This document shows, piece by piece, positions 23,718-33,309 of a stretch of DNA of 64,000 nucleotides. This DNA comes from Jejubacter sp036620675. GTDB lineage: Bacteria; Pseudomonadota; Gammaproteobacteria; Enterobacterales; Enterobacteriaceae. A program made the translations under genes and the position numbers. The notes below the pieces were generated by a model. The model was not told the origin of the DNA. It ran no database searches and worked only from the letters and a program-made list of their open reading frames with translations. The DNA is taken from the NCBI GenBank assembly GCA_036620675.1, contig JAZHEE010000014.1; one strand, written 5' to 3'. How positions within the stretch are numbered: the stretch's first letter is position 1; each line of letters starts with the position of its first letter.

Positions 23718-25265
23718 ATGTCGGCTTCAAAAAAACCCATGGTGCTGGTCATTCTGGATGGCTACGGCTATCGCGAAGACCAGCAGGATAACGCAATCTC
23801 CCAGGCCCGCACCCCGGTCATGGATAGTCTGTGGGCCAGCCGCCCCCACACGCTTATCGACGCATCAGGGCTGGAAGTCGGGCTGCCGGATCGCCAGATG
23901 GGCAACTCCGAAGTGGGCCACGTAAACCTGGGTGCCGGCCGCGTAGTTTATCAGGACCTCACCCGCCTGGATGTGGAAATTAAAGATCGCGCCTTCTTCG
24001 CTAATCCAGCGCTAACGGGCGCGGTCGATCGCGCCGTTTGCGCAGGTAAGGCCGTGCATATCATGGGCCTGCTTTCCGCCGGCGGCGTACACAGCCACGA
24101 AGATCACATTATGGCGATGGTAGAACTGGCCGCAGAGCGCGGAGCAGAAAAAATCTATCTTCATGCCTTCCTGGACGGCCGCGATACGCCGCCGCGCAGC
24201 GCGGAATCTTCCCTGCAGCGTTTCTCCAGTAAGTTCACCGAACTGGGTAAAGGCCGTATCGCCACCCTGATCGGACGCTACTACGCCATGGATCGCGATA
24301 ACCGCTGGGATCGCGTAGAGCTGGCTTATAACCTGCTGACCCTGGGCGAAGGCGAATACCAGGCCGACAGCGCCGTCGCCGGTCTGCAGGCAGCCTATGC
24401 CCGCGACGAAAACGACGAATTTGTGAAGCCAACCGTAATTCGCAGCGCGGGTGAAGAAGCCGTCGCAATGGAAGATGGTGACGCGCTGATCTTTATGAAC
24501 TTCCGTGCCGACCGCGCCCGCCAGATCACCCGCGCCTTTGTGAACGCCGACTTCGACGGCTTCACCCGTAAAAAAGTGGTTAAATTCTGCGACTTCGTAA
24601 TGCTGACCGAATACGCCGCCGACATCAAAACCGCCTGTGCCTACCCACCAGCCTCACTGCTCAATACCTTTGGCGAGTGGATGGCGAAACACGACAAAAC
24701 TCAGCTGCGCATTTCTGAAACGGAAAAATACGCACACGTGACTTTCTTCTTTAACGGCGGTGTTGAAACGCCTTTCGCTGGCGAAGAACGCATTTTGATC
24801 AACTCACCGCAGGTTGCCACTTATGATATGCAGCCGGAAATGAGCTCTGCGGAGCTGACTGAAAAACTGACTGGCGCTATCGCCAGCGGTAAGTACGATG
24901 CCATTATCTGTAACTACCCGAACGGCGATATGGTCGGCCATACCGGCGTATTCGACGCAGCGGTCAAAGCAGTGGAAACCCTGGATCAGTGCATTGATAA
25001 AGTGGTTAAAGCGGTGGAAACCGCAGGCGGCCAGCTACTGATTACCGCCGACCATGGTAACGCCGAACAGATGCGCGACCCGTCTACCGGACAGGCTCAC
25101 ACGGCACACACCAACCTGCCGGTACCGCTGATTTACGTCGGCGATCGCGCAGTCGATGCCATTGCCGGCGGTAAACTTTCGGACATCGCGCCGACCATGC
25201 TCAGCCTGATGGGAATGGAAATCCCGCAAGAGATGACTGGTAAGCCGCTGTTCATCGTGGAATAA
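23718..25265 (+). CDS. gpmI: 2,3-bisphosphoglycerate-independent phosphoglycerate mutase
   Basis: Mn-dependent alkaline-phosphatase-fold enzyme interconverting 3- and 2-phosphoglycerate. 515 residues. Metal ligand D14 (LDGYGY) and phosphoserine nucleophile S64 (MGNSEVGH) are present, along with the late TADHGNAE metal motif. It is the first gene of a gpmI-envC-yibQ run, as in E. coli. A hairpin follows its stop. Confidence 0.98.
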   Translation: MSASKKPMVLVILDGYGYREDQQDNAISQARTPVMDSLWASRPHTLIDASGLEVGLPDRQMGNSEVGHVNLGAGRVVYQDLTRLDVEIKDRAFFANPALTGAVDRAVCAGKAVHIMGLLSAGGVHSHEDHIMAMVELAAERGAEKIYLHAFLDGRDTPPRSAESSLQRFSSKFTELGKGRIATLIGRYYAMDRDNRWDRVELAYNLLTLGEGEYQADSAVAGLQAAYARDENDEFVKPTVIRSAGEEAVAMEDGDALIFMNFRADRARQITRAFVNADFDGFTRKKVVKFCDFVMLTEYAADIKTACAYPPASLLNTFGEWMAKHDKTQLRISETEKYAHVTFFFNGGVETPFAGEERILINSPQVATYDMQPEMSSAELTEKLTGAIASGKYDAIICNYPNGDMVGHTGVFDAAVKAVETLDQCIDKVVKAVETAGGQLLITADHGNAEQMRDPSTGQAHTAHTNLPVPLIYVGDRAVDAIAGGKLSDIAPTMLSLMGMEIPQEMTGKPLFIVE

Positions 25266-25295
25266 TCTTTCCCCATGAGGGGAAAGACGATTTTT
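25266..25295 (+). terminator. Hairpin between gpmI and envC
   Basis: CTTTCCCC / GGGGAAAG stem with loop ATGA, followed by ACGATTTTT. It resembles an intrinsic terminator or attenuator just after gpmI. The only upstream in-frame ATG for envC lies in the loop. Confidence 0.55.
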
Positions 25296-26561
25296 GCAAT
25301 CATCAGGGGCTGTCAGCCGGGACGACGATTCTCTGGCTGGCCTCTCAGTTACGCCAGTGCAATCTGCGCTGGCGTATTGCTATGTCTTTCGCCCGCCCAC
25401 GCAAGCGATCGCGATCAGCTTAAATCGATTCAACAAGATATCGCCGCCAAAGAGCGCGCAGTACGCCAGCAGCAGCAGCAGCGCGCCAGACTGCTTGAGC
25501 AGCTTCAGGCTCAGGAAAAAGCGATAGCCACCGCCGCCCGAAAGCTGCGTGAAACCCAGAAAGTGCTGGACTCCCTCAATAGCCAGATCGACGAAATGAA
25601 CGCTTCCATCGCCCGGCTGGAAAAACAGCGCAAGGAGCAGGAACGCGATCTGGCGGCACAGCTCGACGCCGCGTTTCGTCAGGGGCAGCATACCGGTATT
25701 CAGTTGATCCTGAGCGGGGAAGAAAGCCAGCGCGGCCAGCGCCTGCAGGCCTATTTCGGGTATCTGAATCAGGCCCGCCAGGAAACCATCGCCAGCCTGC
25801 AGCAAACCCGGGCCGAAGTCGATGCGCAAAAGAGCGATCTGGAAGAGAAACAGTCGCGTCAGCAAACGCTGCTGTATGAACAGCGAGCCCAGCAGCGACG
25901 GCTGGAAGCGGCCCGTAACGAACGTAAGAAAACCGTCGACAGCCTGGAATCCTCAATTCAAAAAGGCCAGCAGCAGCTAAGCGAATTGCGCCAGAACGAA
26001 GCGCGCATGCGCGATCGTATCGCGCGCGCCGCGGCCGCCGCAAAAGCCAAAGCCGAGCGGGAAGCCCGGGAAGCGCAGAAAGTGCGCGATCGCCAGAAAG
26101 AGGCTTCACGCAAAGGCAGTACCTATAAGCCGACGGAGAGCGAACGTTCTCTGATGGCGCGTACCGGCGGTCTGGGGTCGCCGCGCGGCCAGGCTCGCTG
26201 GCCGGTGCGCGGTTCGCTGCTGCATCGCTTTGGCGAACAGTTACAGGGAGAGCTGCGCTGGAAGGGGATCGTTATCGGCGCTTCCGAAGGCTCCGAAGTT
26301 AAAGCCATCGCCGATGGCCGGGTGATCCTCGCCGACTGGCTACAGGGCTACGGCCTGGTTGTCGTCGTGGAGCACGGTAAAGGCGATATGAGCCTTTACG
26401 GCTATAACCAGAGCGCACTGGTCAACGTAGGCACTCAGGTGCGTGCGGGCCAGCCTATCGCGCTGGTGGGTAATAGTGGCGGTCAGGGCCGACCGTCGCT
26501 CTATTTCGAAATCCGTCGCCAGGGTCAGGCCGTCAATCCACTACCATGGCTGGGAAGATAA
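25275..26561 (+). CDS. envC: Murein hydrolase activator EnvC
   Basis: Periplasmic activator of amidases AmiA and AmiB during septal peptidoglycan splitting, recruited by FtsEX. A signal peptide ends at about residue 43 (SPAHAS), followed by a long coiled coil (about 45-285) and a degenerate LytM/M23 domain (about 310-428) that in the family lacks zinc ligands. The start is uncertain: the ATG given lies in a hairpin loop without a Shine-Dalgarno, while AGGGGA just after it would suit an initiation codon near 25290-25302, where E. coli-like alignment expects the start but the codons are ATT or ATC. Confidence 0.93.
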   Translation: MRGKTIFAIIRGCQPGRRFSGWPLSYASAICAGVLLCLSPAHASDRDQLKSIQQDIAAKERAVRQQQQQRARLLEQLQAQEKAIATAARKLRETQKVLDSLNSQIDEMNASIARLEKQRKEQERDLAAQLDAAFRQGQHTGIQLILSGEESQRGQRLQAYFGYLNQARQETIASLQQTRAEVDAQKSDLEEKQSRQQTLLYEQRAQQRRLEAARNERKKTVDSLESSIQKGQQQLSELRQNEARMRDRIARAAAAAKAKAEREAREAQKVRDRQKEASRKGSTYKPTESERSLMARTGGLGSPRGQARWPVRGSLLHRFGEQLQGELRWKGIVIGASEGSEVKAIADGRVILADWLQGYGLVVVVEHGKGDMSLYGYNQSALVNVGTQVRAGQPIALVGNSGGQGRPSLYFEIRRQGQAVNPLPWLGR

Positions 26562-26564
26562 GTT

Positions 26565-27554
26565 TTGTTTCAATTTCGCCGCGTCATGCTCGCCCTTACC
26601 GCCGCGCTCTCGCTGGCGGCCCCTGTCCACGCCGCTAAACTGGCCATCGTCATCGATGATTTCGGCTATCGGCCGCATCAGGAAAATCAGGTTATCGCCC
26701 TGCCGACTCAGGTCTCGGTTGCGGTACTCCCCAACGCCCCTCATGCAAGGGAGATGGCGCTGAAAGCCCATCAGGCGGGACACGAAGTACTGATTCACCT
26801 GCCGATGGCCCCCATCAGCAAACAGCCGCTGGAAAAAGATACGCTGCGCCCGGATATGAGCAGTGCCGAGATCGAACGCATCATCCGCAGCGCCGTCCAG
26901 AAGGTGCCCGGGGCGGTTGGCATGAATAATCATATGGGCAGCGCCATGACCTCCAGCCTGTTCGGTATGCAGAAAGTGATGCAGACCCTGGAAAACTACA
27001 ACCTGCTCTATTTTCTGGATAGCGTGACTATCGGCAGCACTCAGGCGACGCGTGCCGCTGCCGGAACCGGCATCAAAGTCATCAGGCGTAATATCTTCCT
27101 TGACGATAAGCAGGACGAAGCCGAAGTACGCCACCAGTTCGATCGCGCCATCACCTTTGCCCGGCGCCACGGCCACGCCATCGCTATCGGTCATCCGCAC
27201 CCGGTTACCGTTCGCGTGCTCCAGCAGCAGCTTTATCGATTACCGCCGGATATCCAGCTGGTACGGCCCAGCGATCTGCTCAATGAGCCACAGCCTGGCA
27301 CCGCAGCGCCTGGCTCAGCCACGCCGTCACCGGCCAAAGCGCCGCGTAACCCGTTCCGCGGCAGCGCGAAGCTTTGCAACAGCCGGCAGGTGCCACAACC
27401 GGTGCCGATGACCCGCTTTTTCGACGTGTTGAGCGAAAGCATCAGTCAGAGTTCGCTGGTGAACTATTTCCAGAATCAGTGGCGAGGCTGGGGACGCGCC
27501 ATGAATAACGCACCCCGGCAGCCGGAAAACCAGAAGCTACCAAAAAGAAGCTAG
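26565..27554 (+). CDS. yibQ: Divergent polysaccharide deacetylase family protein YibQ
   Basis: Exported protein of the divergent polysaccharide deacetylase family (DUF610). After a signal peptide (about 1-23) comes the KLAIVIDDFGYR segment, in which the two aspartates correspond to deacetylase metal ligands, then HLPMAP and GHPHP. 329 residues; the C-terminus is an unstructured Pro-rich extension. The start proposed is a TTG three bases after envC's stop, giving an E. coli-like N-terminus; an ATG at 26586 is the alternative. Substrate unknown. Converges with and overlaps waaH by 18 bases. Confidence 0.88.
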   Translation: MFQFRRVMLALTAALSLAAPVHAAKLAIVIDDFGYRPHQENQVIALPTQVSVAVLPNAPHAREMALKAHQAGHEVLIHLPMAPISKQPLEKDTLRPDMSSAEIERIIRSAVQKVPGAVGMNNHMGSAMTSSLFGMQKVMQTLENYNLLYFLDSVTIGSTQATRAAAGTGIKVIRRNIFLDDKQDEAEVRHQFDRAITFARRHGHAIAIGHPHPVTVRVLQQQLYRLPPDIQLVRPSDLLNEPQPGTAAPGSATPSPAKAPRNPFRGSAKLCNSRQVPQPVPMTRFFDVLSESISQSSLVNYFQNQWRGWGRAMNNAPRQPENQKLPKRS

Positions 27555-28574
27555 CCTGCGGCGCATTGCCCGGGCCATGGCGCGTCGTCCCCCCTGACGT
27601 ATATTCCAGAGGCGCGCCAGCCACAGCACAACCTGATAACCCATCTGCGGACTGCGTACGTTACGCAGCATTCGCAGATGGGTTCCGCTTTCAATAATTT
27701 CCCGAATCATCGCCTGACGGGCGGAAGGCGAAGGCTCTTTACGCACCGCATGGCATACCCGCAGCGCCTCGCGGGTAATTTGCTGATGAAATTCCGGATA
27801 CAGGGTGATTTTTCCCGCATAGTCGCGGTTCATTTTTTCCAGCAACTGAGTGATCTTTATATAGTGACGCTGATAGGCAACATTTTTTCCACCGCGTCGC
27901 TTAAGCCGACTGACCGACTGCTCGTGCAGGAAATATTTATATAATGGCTGTTCAATATAACGCGCGCGCCTGGCGTTATACATAAATTCGGTACTCCAGA
28001 TAATATCCTGGTGATGCAACCCGGGAATAAATTTCAAATTCAACTGATTAATTAATTCCCGGCGATAAACCCCCATCCAGACCACATGCGTCCAGCGTTT
28101 AGAGGCCAGCGCCCGACGCAGCCACTGAGGGCCACTCAGTACGCCAGTGGAACGCAAACGCTCAGTGGGGATTGAAAGCCAGGTATCGCCGGTACGGCGA
28201 TCGCACCAGTCGGCATTGCACTGGGCCACATCCAGTGAATCCTTCAGCGCCATATTCATCAGCGTTTCGTACATCATGGGATAGACGATATCGTCGGCAT
28301 CCACAAAAGCCACGTAGTCGCCGCTGGCGACTTCCATCCCGCGGTTACGGGCGACGGATGCCCCACCATTGGACTGGTGTATCAGATGAACATGGGGATA
28401 CGCATCAGCATAGCGCTGCGCCAGTTCACCCGAATTATCGGTCGATCCATCGTTAACAATAATAATCTCCAGGTCGCGCCAGGTTTGCGCCAGCAGTGAA
28501 TCCATACAAACGATGAAGTCATTACCGGCATTATATAACGGCATAATAATGCTCAGTTTTCGGCTATCATTCAT
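27537..28574 (-). CDS. waaH: LPS core glucuronosyltransferase WaaH (YibD)
   Basis: GT2-family glycosyltransferase of 345 residues, matching E. coli YibD/WaaH, which adds glucuronic acid to the LPS inner core heptose III under phosphate starvation. Nucleotide-sugar loop MPLYNAG (11-17), VNDGSTD and the DxD-like FVDADD are visible; the C-terminus is strongly basic, consistent with membrane association. Upstream are two TGTCA motifs at 10-base spacing (28766-28780), weaker than the 11-base PhoB box. The 3' end overlaps the end of yibQ. Confidence 0.85.
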   Translation of the reverse strand: MNDSRKLSIIMPLYNAGNDFIVCMDSLLAQTWRDLEIIIVNDGSTDNSGELAQRYADAYPHVHLIHQSNGGASVARNRGMEVASGDYVAFVDADDIVYPMMYETLMNMALKDSLDVAQCNADWCDRRTGDTWLSIPTERLRSTGVLSGPQWLRRALASKRWTHVVWMGVYRRELINQLNLKFIPGLHHQDIIWSTEFMYNARRARYIEQPLYKYFLHEQSVSRLKRRGGKNVAYQRHYIKITQLLEKMNRDYAGKITLYPEFHQQITREALRVCHAVRKEPSPSARQAMIREIIESGTHLRMLRNVRSPQMGYQVVLWLARLWNIRQGGRRAMARAMRRRLASFW

Positions 28575-28812
28575 TAAATTCTTATCCTGGTGGTCTGTGA
28601 GTGTGCGTTTAGTAATACAGGTTCTTTATTAAAGAAATATTAAGCCTGCTGTTTCCCAGAACATTCGTATGAGTCAGGAATGTTTTATTAAGAAAACTTA
28701 ATTTAATAGACCATGAGAAAGTAAAGATATAAGAGCAGGGCGGGCTTACTTATTATTGAAAGCAATGACAAAAACTGACAAAAAGATCATTCAACTAAGA
28801 TTTATCGCAATA

Positions 28813-28838
28813 AAAAAGCCGGAACTTCCGGCTTTTTC
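28813..28838. terminator. Terminator downstream of tdh
   Basis: AAAGCCGGAA / TTCCGGCTTT inverted repeat with flanking A and T runs, directly after the tdh stop. Symmetric, so it could act in both directions. Confidence 0.88.
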
Positions 28839-28842
28839 TTAT

Positions 28843-29868
28843 TTAATTCCAGCTTAAAATCACTTTTCCGGATTGCCCCGACCGCATGGCGTCAAAGCCC
28901 TTCTGGAAGTCATCGATAGAGAAACGATGGGTAATGATGGGTGAGAGATCGAGCCCCGACTGAATCAGCGCAGCCATTTTGTACCAGGTCTCAAACATCT
29001 CACGACCATAGATGCCTTTAATAAACAGCCCCTTAAAGATAACCTTATTCCAGTCGATAGCCATCTCCGACGGAGGAATCCCCAGCATCGCGATACGGCC
29101 GCCGTGGTTCATGGTATCCAGCATGGAGCGAAAAGCCGCAGGCGCGCCGGACATCTCCAGCCCGACGTCAAAACCTTCGCTCATGCCCAGCTCGGCCATC
29201 ACCTCCCCCAGGCTCTGCTGACTGACATTAACCGCCCGGGTCACGCCCATATCACGCGCCAGCGCCAGACGGTATTCGTTGACATCGGTGATCACAACGT
29301 TACGAGCGCCGACGTGTTTCGCCACCGCTGCCGCCATAATCCCGATGGGGCCAGCACCGGAAACCAGCACGTCCTCTCCTACCAGATCGAACGACAGCGC
29401 GGTATGCACCGCATTGCCAAACGGATCGAAGATAGAAGCCAGCTCGTCAGAGATATTGTCCGGAATCTTGAAGGCATTAAAGGCGGGAATCACCAGATAT
29501 TCCGCGAAACAGCCCGGACGGTTAACCCCTACGCCGATGGTATTACGACACAGATGGGTACGACCAGCACGGCAGTTACGGCAATGTCCGCAGGTGATAT
29601 GCCCTTCCCCGGATACCCGGTCGCCAATACTGAAACCTTTGACTTCCTGACCAACGCCGACCACTTCGCCCACATATTCATGCCCCACCACCATCGGTAC
29701 CGGAATGGTTTTCTGAGACCACTCATCCCAGTTGTAGATATGAACATCGGTTCCGCAAATCGCGGTCTTGCGAATTTTGATCAGCAGGTCGTTGTGACCC
29801 AGTTCCGGCTCCGGAACATCAGTCATCCAGATGCCCTGTTCCGCTTTCAGTTTCGATAATGCTTTCAT
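28843..29868 (-). CDS. tdh: L-threonine 3-dehydrogenase
   Basis: Zinc-dependent medium-chain dehydrogenase oxidising threonine to 2-amino-3-ketobutyrate with NAD+. 341 residues; catalytic zinc ligand C38 (AICGTD), structural zinc cysteines in the CGHCRNC ... C cluster (about 90-107), and Rossmann GAGPIG (about 175-180). Start at MKALSKLK; a longer in-frame start exists without similarity. Second gene of the kbl-tdh operon. Confidence 0.97.
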   Translation of the reverse strand: MKALSKLKAEQGIWMTDVPEPELGHNDLLIKIRKTAICGTDVHIYNWDEWSQKTIPVPMVVGHEYVGEVVGVGQEVKGFSIGDRVSGEGHITCGHCRNCRAGRTHLCRNTIGVGVNRPGCFAEYLVIPAFNAFKIPDNISDELASIFDPFGNAVHTALSFDLVGEDVLVSGAGPIGIMAAAVAKHVGARNVVITDVNEYRLALARDMGVTRAVNVSQQSLGEVMAELGMSEGFDVGLEMSGAPAAFRSMLDTMNHGGRIAMLGIPPSEMAIDWNKVIFKGLFIKGIYGREMFETWYKMAALIQSGLDLSPIITHRFSIDDFQKGFDAMRSGQSGKVILSWN

Positions 29869-29884
29869 TGCGTCATCCTCGGGA

Positions 29885-31081
29885 TCAGGCAATTACGCCC
29901 AGCTGTTTACCGATACGAGTAAATGCGTCAATCGCACGCTCAATCTGCGCCGGCGTATGGGAAGCCGACATCTGAGTGCGGATACGCGCCTGGCCTTTCG
30001 GCACTACCGGATAGAAGAAGCCGGTCACGTAAATCCCCTCTTTCTGAAGCTCACTGGCAAATTTCTGGGCCACCACCGCATCGCCCAGCATCACCGGAAT
30101 AATGGCATGGTCGGCCCCTGCCAGCGTAAAACCAGCCGCAGTCATTTTTTCGCGGAACAGGCGCGCGTTGGCCCAAAGCCGATTGCGCAACTCATCGCCA
30201 GACGACAGCATCTCCAGTACTTTAATCGAGGCCGCAACGATCGCCGGCGCCAGAGAGTTAGAGAACAGATAAGGGCGCGAGCGCTGACGCAGCCACTCCA
30301 CCACCTCTTTACGCGCCGCGGTATAACCACCGGAAGCGCCGCCCAGCGCTTTACCCAGGGTACCGGTAATGATATCCACCCGCCCCATCACGTCACAGTA
30401 TTCGTGAGTACCGCGACCGTTGGCACCGACAAAGCCCACTGCGTGGGAATCATCCACCATCACCAGAGCGTCATACCTATCCGCCAGGTCACATACGCCT
30501 TTAAGATTGGCAATCACGCCATCCATAGAGAACACCCCGTCGGTCGCGATCATCACATGACGCGCCCCGGCAGCGCGGGCCTCTTTCAGACGCGCTTCCA
30601 GCTCCTGCATATCATTATTAGCGTAGCGATAACGTTTCGCCTTACACAAGCGTACGCCGTCGATAATGGAGGCATGGTTAAGGGCATCGGAAATAATGGC
30701 GTCTTCCGGCCCCAGCAGGGTTTCGAACAGACCGCCGTTGGCGTCGAAGCAGGAAGAGTACAGAATGGCATCTTCCATTCCCAGGAACGCCGCCAGCTGC
30801 TGCTCCAGCGCTTTATGACTGTCCTGGGTGCCGCAGATAAAGCGTACCGACGCCATACCAAAGCCGTGGCGATCCATCCCCGCCTTCGCCGCATCAATCA
30901 GCGCCGGATGATTGGCCAGCCCCAGATAGTTATTGGCGCAGAAGTTAATGACATGACTGCCATCCGCCACCGTAATATCCGCCTGCTGCGCGGAGGTGAT
31001 GATACGTTCTTCCTTGAACAGCCCCTCTGCGCGCGCCGCATCCAGACTGGCCGATAACTGTTGATAAAAATCCCCTCGCAT
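29885..31081 (-). CDS. kbl: 2-amino-3-ketobutyrate CoA ligase (glycine C-acetyltransferase)
   Basis: PLP enzyme that cleaves 2-amino-3-ketobutyrate with CoA to glycine and acetyl-CoA, completing threonine degradation with Tdh. 398 residues with the fold-type I signature, including MVDDSHAVGF and the PLP-lysine segment TGTLGKALGG near residue 244. First gene of kbl-tdh, 16 bases before tdh. Confidence 0.97.
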   Translation of the reverse strand: MRGDFYQQLSASLDAARAEGLFKEERIITSAQQADITVADGSHVINFCANNYLGLANHPALIDAAKAGMDRHGFGMASVRFICGTQDSHKALEQQLAAFLGMEDAILYSSCFDANGGLFETLLGPEDAIISDALNHASIIDGVRLCKAKRYRYANNDMQELEARLKEARAAGARHVMIATDGVFSMDGVIANLKGVCDLADRYDALVMVDDSHAVGFVGANGRGTHEYCDVMGRVDIITGTLGKALGGASGGYTAARKEVVEWLRQRSRPYLFSNSLAPAIVAASIKVLEMLSSGDELRNRLWANARLFREKMTAAGFTLAGADHAIIPVMLGDAVVAQKFASELQKEGIYVTGFFYPVVPKGQARIRTQMSASHTPAQIERAIDAFTRIGKQLGVIA

Positions 31082-31311
31082 TGCGATTCTCCATACATGG
31101 CATACTGTGGCACATCTTACTCAAAGCTATACCCTGATACGAGATGACGCTTCAGGGATTATGCTTTTTGCAGCATAAATCACGACTACCCGGGAAAACT
31201 TAAGCGTCATCGTTTTTTCCGGCGGCTGTCGGCTAACCGATGAGATGATATGATAAGAGACATTAGCGTCGGGAACTGTTCCCCGGCCCCACTTCTTAAA
31301 GGTTAATGCTT

Positions 31312-32244
31312 ATGATCATTGTAACCGGCGGCGCCGGCTTTATCGGCAGCAACATTGTTAAAGCTCTGAACGACCAGGGCCGCAGCGATATTCTGGTGGT
31401 CGATAACCTGAAGGACGGCACTAAGTTCGTCAACCTGGCCGACCTGAATATCGCCGACTACATGGATAAAGAAGATTTCCTGATCCAGATTATGGCGGGC
31501 GAAGAGTTCGGTGACATCGAAGCCATCTTCCACGAAGGCGCCTGCTCCTCCACCACCGAGTGGGATGGCAAGTACATGATGGATAACAACTATCAGTACT
31601 CCAAAGAGCTGCTGCACTACTGCCTGGAACGTAAGATTCCTTTCCTCTATGCTTCTTCCGCGGCCACTTACGGCGGGCGTTCCAGCGACTTTATCGAGTC
31701 TCGCGAATACGAACAGCCGCTGAACGTTTACGGCTACTCCAAGTTCCTGTTTGACCAGTATGTACGCGGTATTCTTCCGGAAGCCGAATCGCAGATCGTT
31801 GGCTTTCGCTATTTCAACGTCTATGGCCCACGAGAAGGCCATAAGGGCAGCATGGCAAGCGTGGCCTTCCACCTCAACACCCAATTGAATAACGGCGAAA
31901 GCCCGAAACTGTTTGAAGGCAGCGACGGCTTTAAGCGCGACTTCATCTATGTGGGCGATGTTGCGGCGGTAAACCTCTGGTTCCTGGAGCATGGCGTTTC
32001 CGGCATCTTCAACTGTGGTACCGGACGGGCGGAATCCTTCCAGGCCGTGGCAGACGCTGCACTGGCGTTCCATAAGAAGGGAAGCGTCGAATATATTGCG
32101 TTCCCGGATAAGCTTAAAGGGCGCTATCAGGCTTTTACCCAGGCCGATTTGACCAACCTGCGCGCCGCAGGCTACGACAAACCCTTTAAGACCGTCGCCG
32201 AAGGGGTAACGGAGTATATGGCCTGGCTGAACCGCGACGCTTAA
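31312..32244 (+). CDS. hldD: ADP-L-glycero-D-manno-heptose-6-epimerase
   Basis: Last step in making ADP-L,D-heptose for the LPS inner core. 310 residues, E. coli length. NADP Rossmann loop TGGAGFIG near the N-terminus and the extended SDR catalytic Y140-x3-K144 (NVYGYSKF) are present. Start at the second of two nearby ATGs (MIIVTGG), as in E. coli; the first (31306) adds two residues. First gene of the hldD-waaF-waaC operon, 15 bases before waaF. Confidence 0.97.
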   Translation: MIIVTGGAGFIGSNIVKALNDQGRSDILVVDNLKDGTKFVNLADLNIADYMDKEDFLIQIMAGEEFGDIEAIFHEGACSSTTEWDGKYMMDNNYQYSKELLHYCLERKIPFLYASSAATYGGRSSDFIESREYEQPLNVYGYSKFLFDQYVRGILPEAESQIVGFRYFNVYGPREGHKGSMASVAFHLNTQLNNGESPKLFEGSDGFKRDFIYVGDVAAVNLWFLEHGVSGIFNCGTGRAESFQAVADAALAFHKKGSVEYIAFPDKLKGRYQAFTQADLTNLRAAGYDKPFKTVAEGVTEYMAWLNRDA

Positions 32245-32259
32245 CAGGTAGCCTGGTCT

Positions 32260-33306
32260 ATGAAAATACTGGTGATCGGCCCGTCATGGGTGGGCGACAT
32301 GATGATGTCGCAGAGTCTATATCGCACGCTCAGGGCGCGCTATCCCCAGGCGATAATCGATGTGATGGCGCCCGCGTGGTGCCGTCCTCTGTTATCCCGC
32401 ATGCCGGAGGTTCACGAGGCTATCCCAATGCCTTTGGGCCACGGCGCGCTGGCTATCGGCGAGCGTCGTCGCCTGGGCATCAGCCTGCGTGCGCGCCGCT
32501 ACGATCGGGCATTTGTACTGCCTAACTCCCTGAAATCCGCCCTTGTCCCCTGGTTTGCCAGTATTCCCCAGCGTACCGGCTGGCGCGGTGAAATGCGCTA
32601 TGGGCTACTGAACGATATCCGGGCGCTGGACAAACAGGCCTGGCCTCTAATGGTAGAGCGTTACGTGGCGCTGGCTTTCGATAAGGGCGTGATGCAATCC
32701 GCCCGGGATCTGCCACAACCGCTGCTGTGGCCCCAGCTACAGGTCAGCGAAGCCGAAAAGCGTCAGACGCGCTCCGCGTTTTCGCTATCTGATACGCGAC
32801 CGCTTATTGGTTTTTGTCCCGGCGCTGAATTTGGCCCCGCCAAGCGCTGGCCGCATTATCACTACGCCAGCCTGGCCGAATCACTGATTAACGAAGGCTT
32901 CCAGGTTGCCCTGTTCGGCTCGGCGAAAGATAGGGAAGCCGGCGATCAAATCTGTGCCGCCCTGCCCCGGGAACAGCAGTCCTGGTGCCATAATCTGGCT
33001 GGCGATACCGAGCTGGATCAGGCGGTGATACTGATTGCCACCTGTCAGGCCGTGGTCACGAATGATTCGGGTTTAATGCATGTCGCGGCTGCGCTCGATC
33101 GCCCTCTGGTCGCGCTTTACGGCCCCAGCAGCCCGGACTTTACGCCGCCGCTCTCCCACAAGGCGCGGGTGATTCGTCTGATTAGTGGCTACTACCGGGT
33201 ACGCAAAGGAGACGGTGAAGAGGGCTATCATCAAAGCCTTATCGATATTCAGCCGGAAAAGGTGTTAAAAGAGCTTCATGAGCTGATGCAGAGCGAGGAG
33301 CCGTAA
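32260..33306 (+). CDS. waaF: ADP-heptose:LPS heptosyltransferase II WaaF
   Basis: GT9 glycosyltransferase adding the second heptose to the LPS inner core at the cytoplasmic membrane face. 348 residues. Opens with MKILVIGPSWVGDMMMSQSL and has the C-terminal nucleotide-sugar segment TNDSGLMHVAAAL. Between hldD and waaC with 3 bases to waaC. Confidence 0.97.
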   Translation: MKILVIGPSWVGDMMMSQSLYRTLRARYPQAIIDVMAPAWCRPLLSRMPEVHEAIPMPLGHGALAIGERRRLGISLRARRYDRAFVLPNSLKSALVPWFASIPQRTGWRGEMRYGLLNDIRALDKQAWPLMVERYVALAFDKGVMQSARDLPQPLLWPQLQVSEAEKRQTRSAFSLSDTRPLIGFCPGAEFGPAKRWPHYHYASLAESLINEGFQVALFGSAKDREAGDQICAALPREQQSWCHNLAGDTELDQAVILIATCQAVVTNDSGLMHVAAALDRPLVALYGPSSPDFTPPLSHKARVIRLISGYYRVRKGDGEEGYHQSLIDIQPEKVLKELHELMQSEEP

Positions 33307-33309
33307 CGG

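Noticed and set aside
28766..28780. PhoB box upstream of waaH
   Set aside because: Two TGTCA motifs are present, but their spacing is 10 rather than 11 bases and they lie about 190 bases from the start; mentioned with the gene only.
29831..31057. A 408-codon plus-strand open frame opposite kbl
   Set aside because: Lies fully opposite the conserved kbl gene, is low-complexity in character (His/Arg/Gln-rich), and has no plausible ribosome-binding site.
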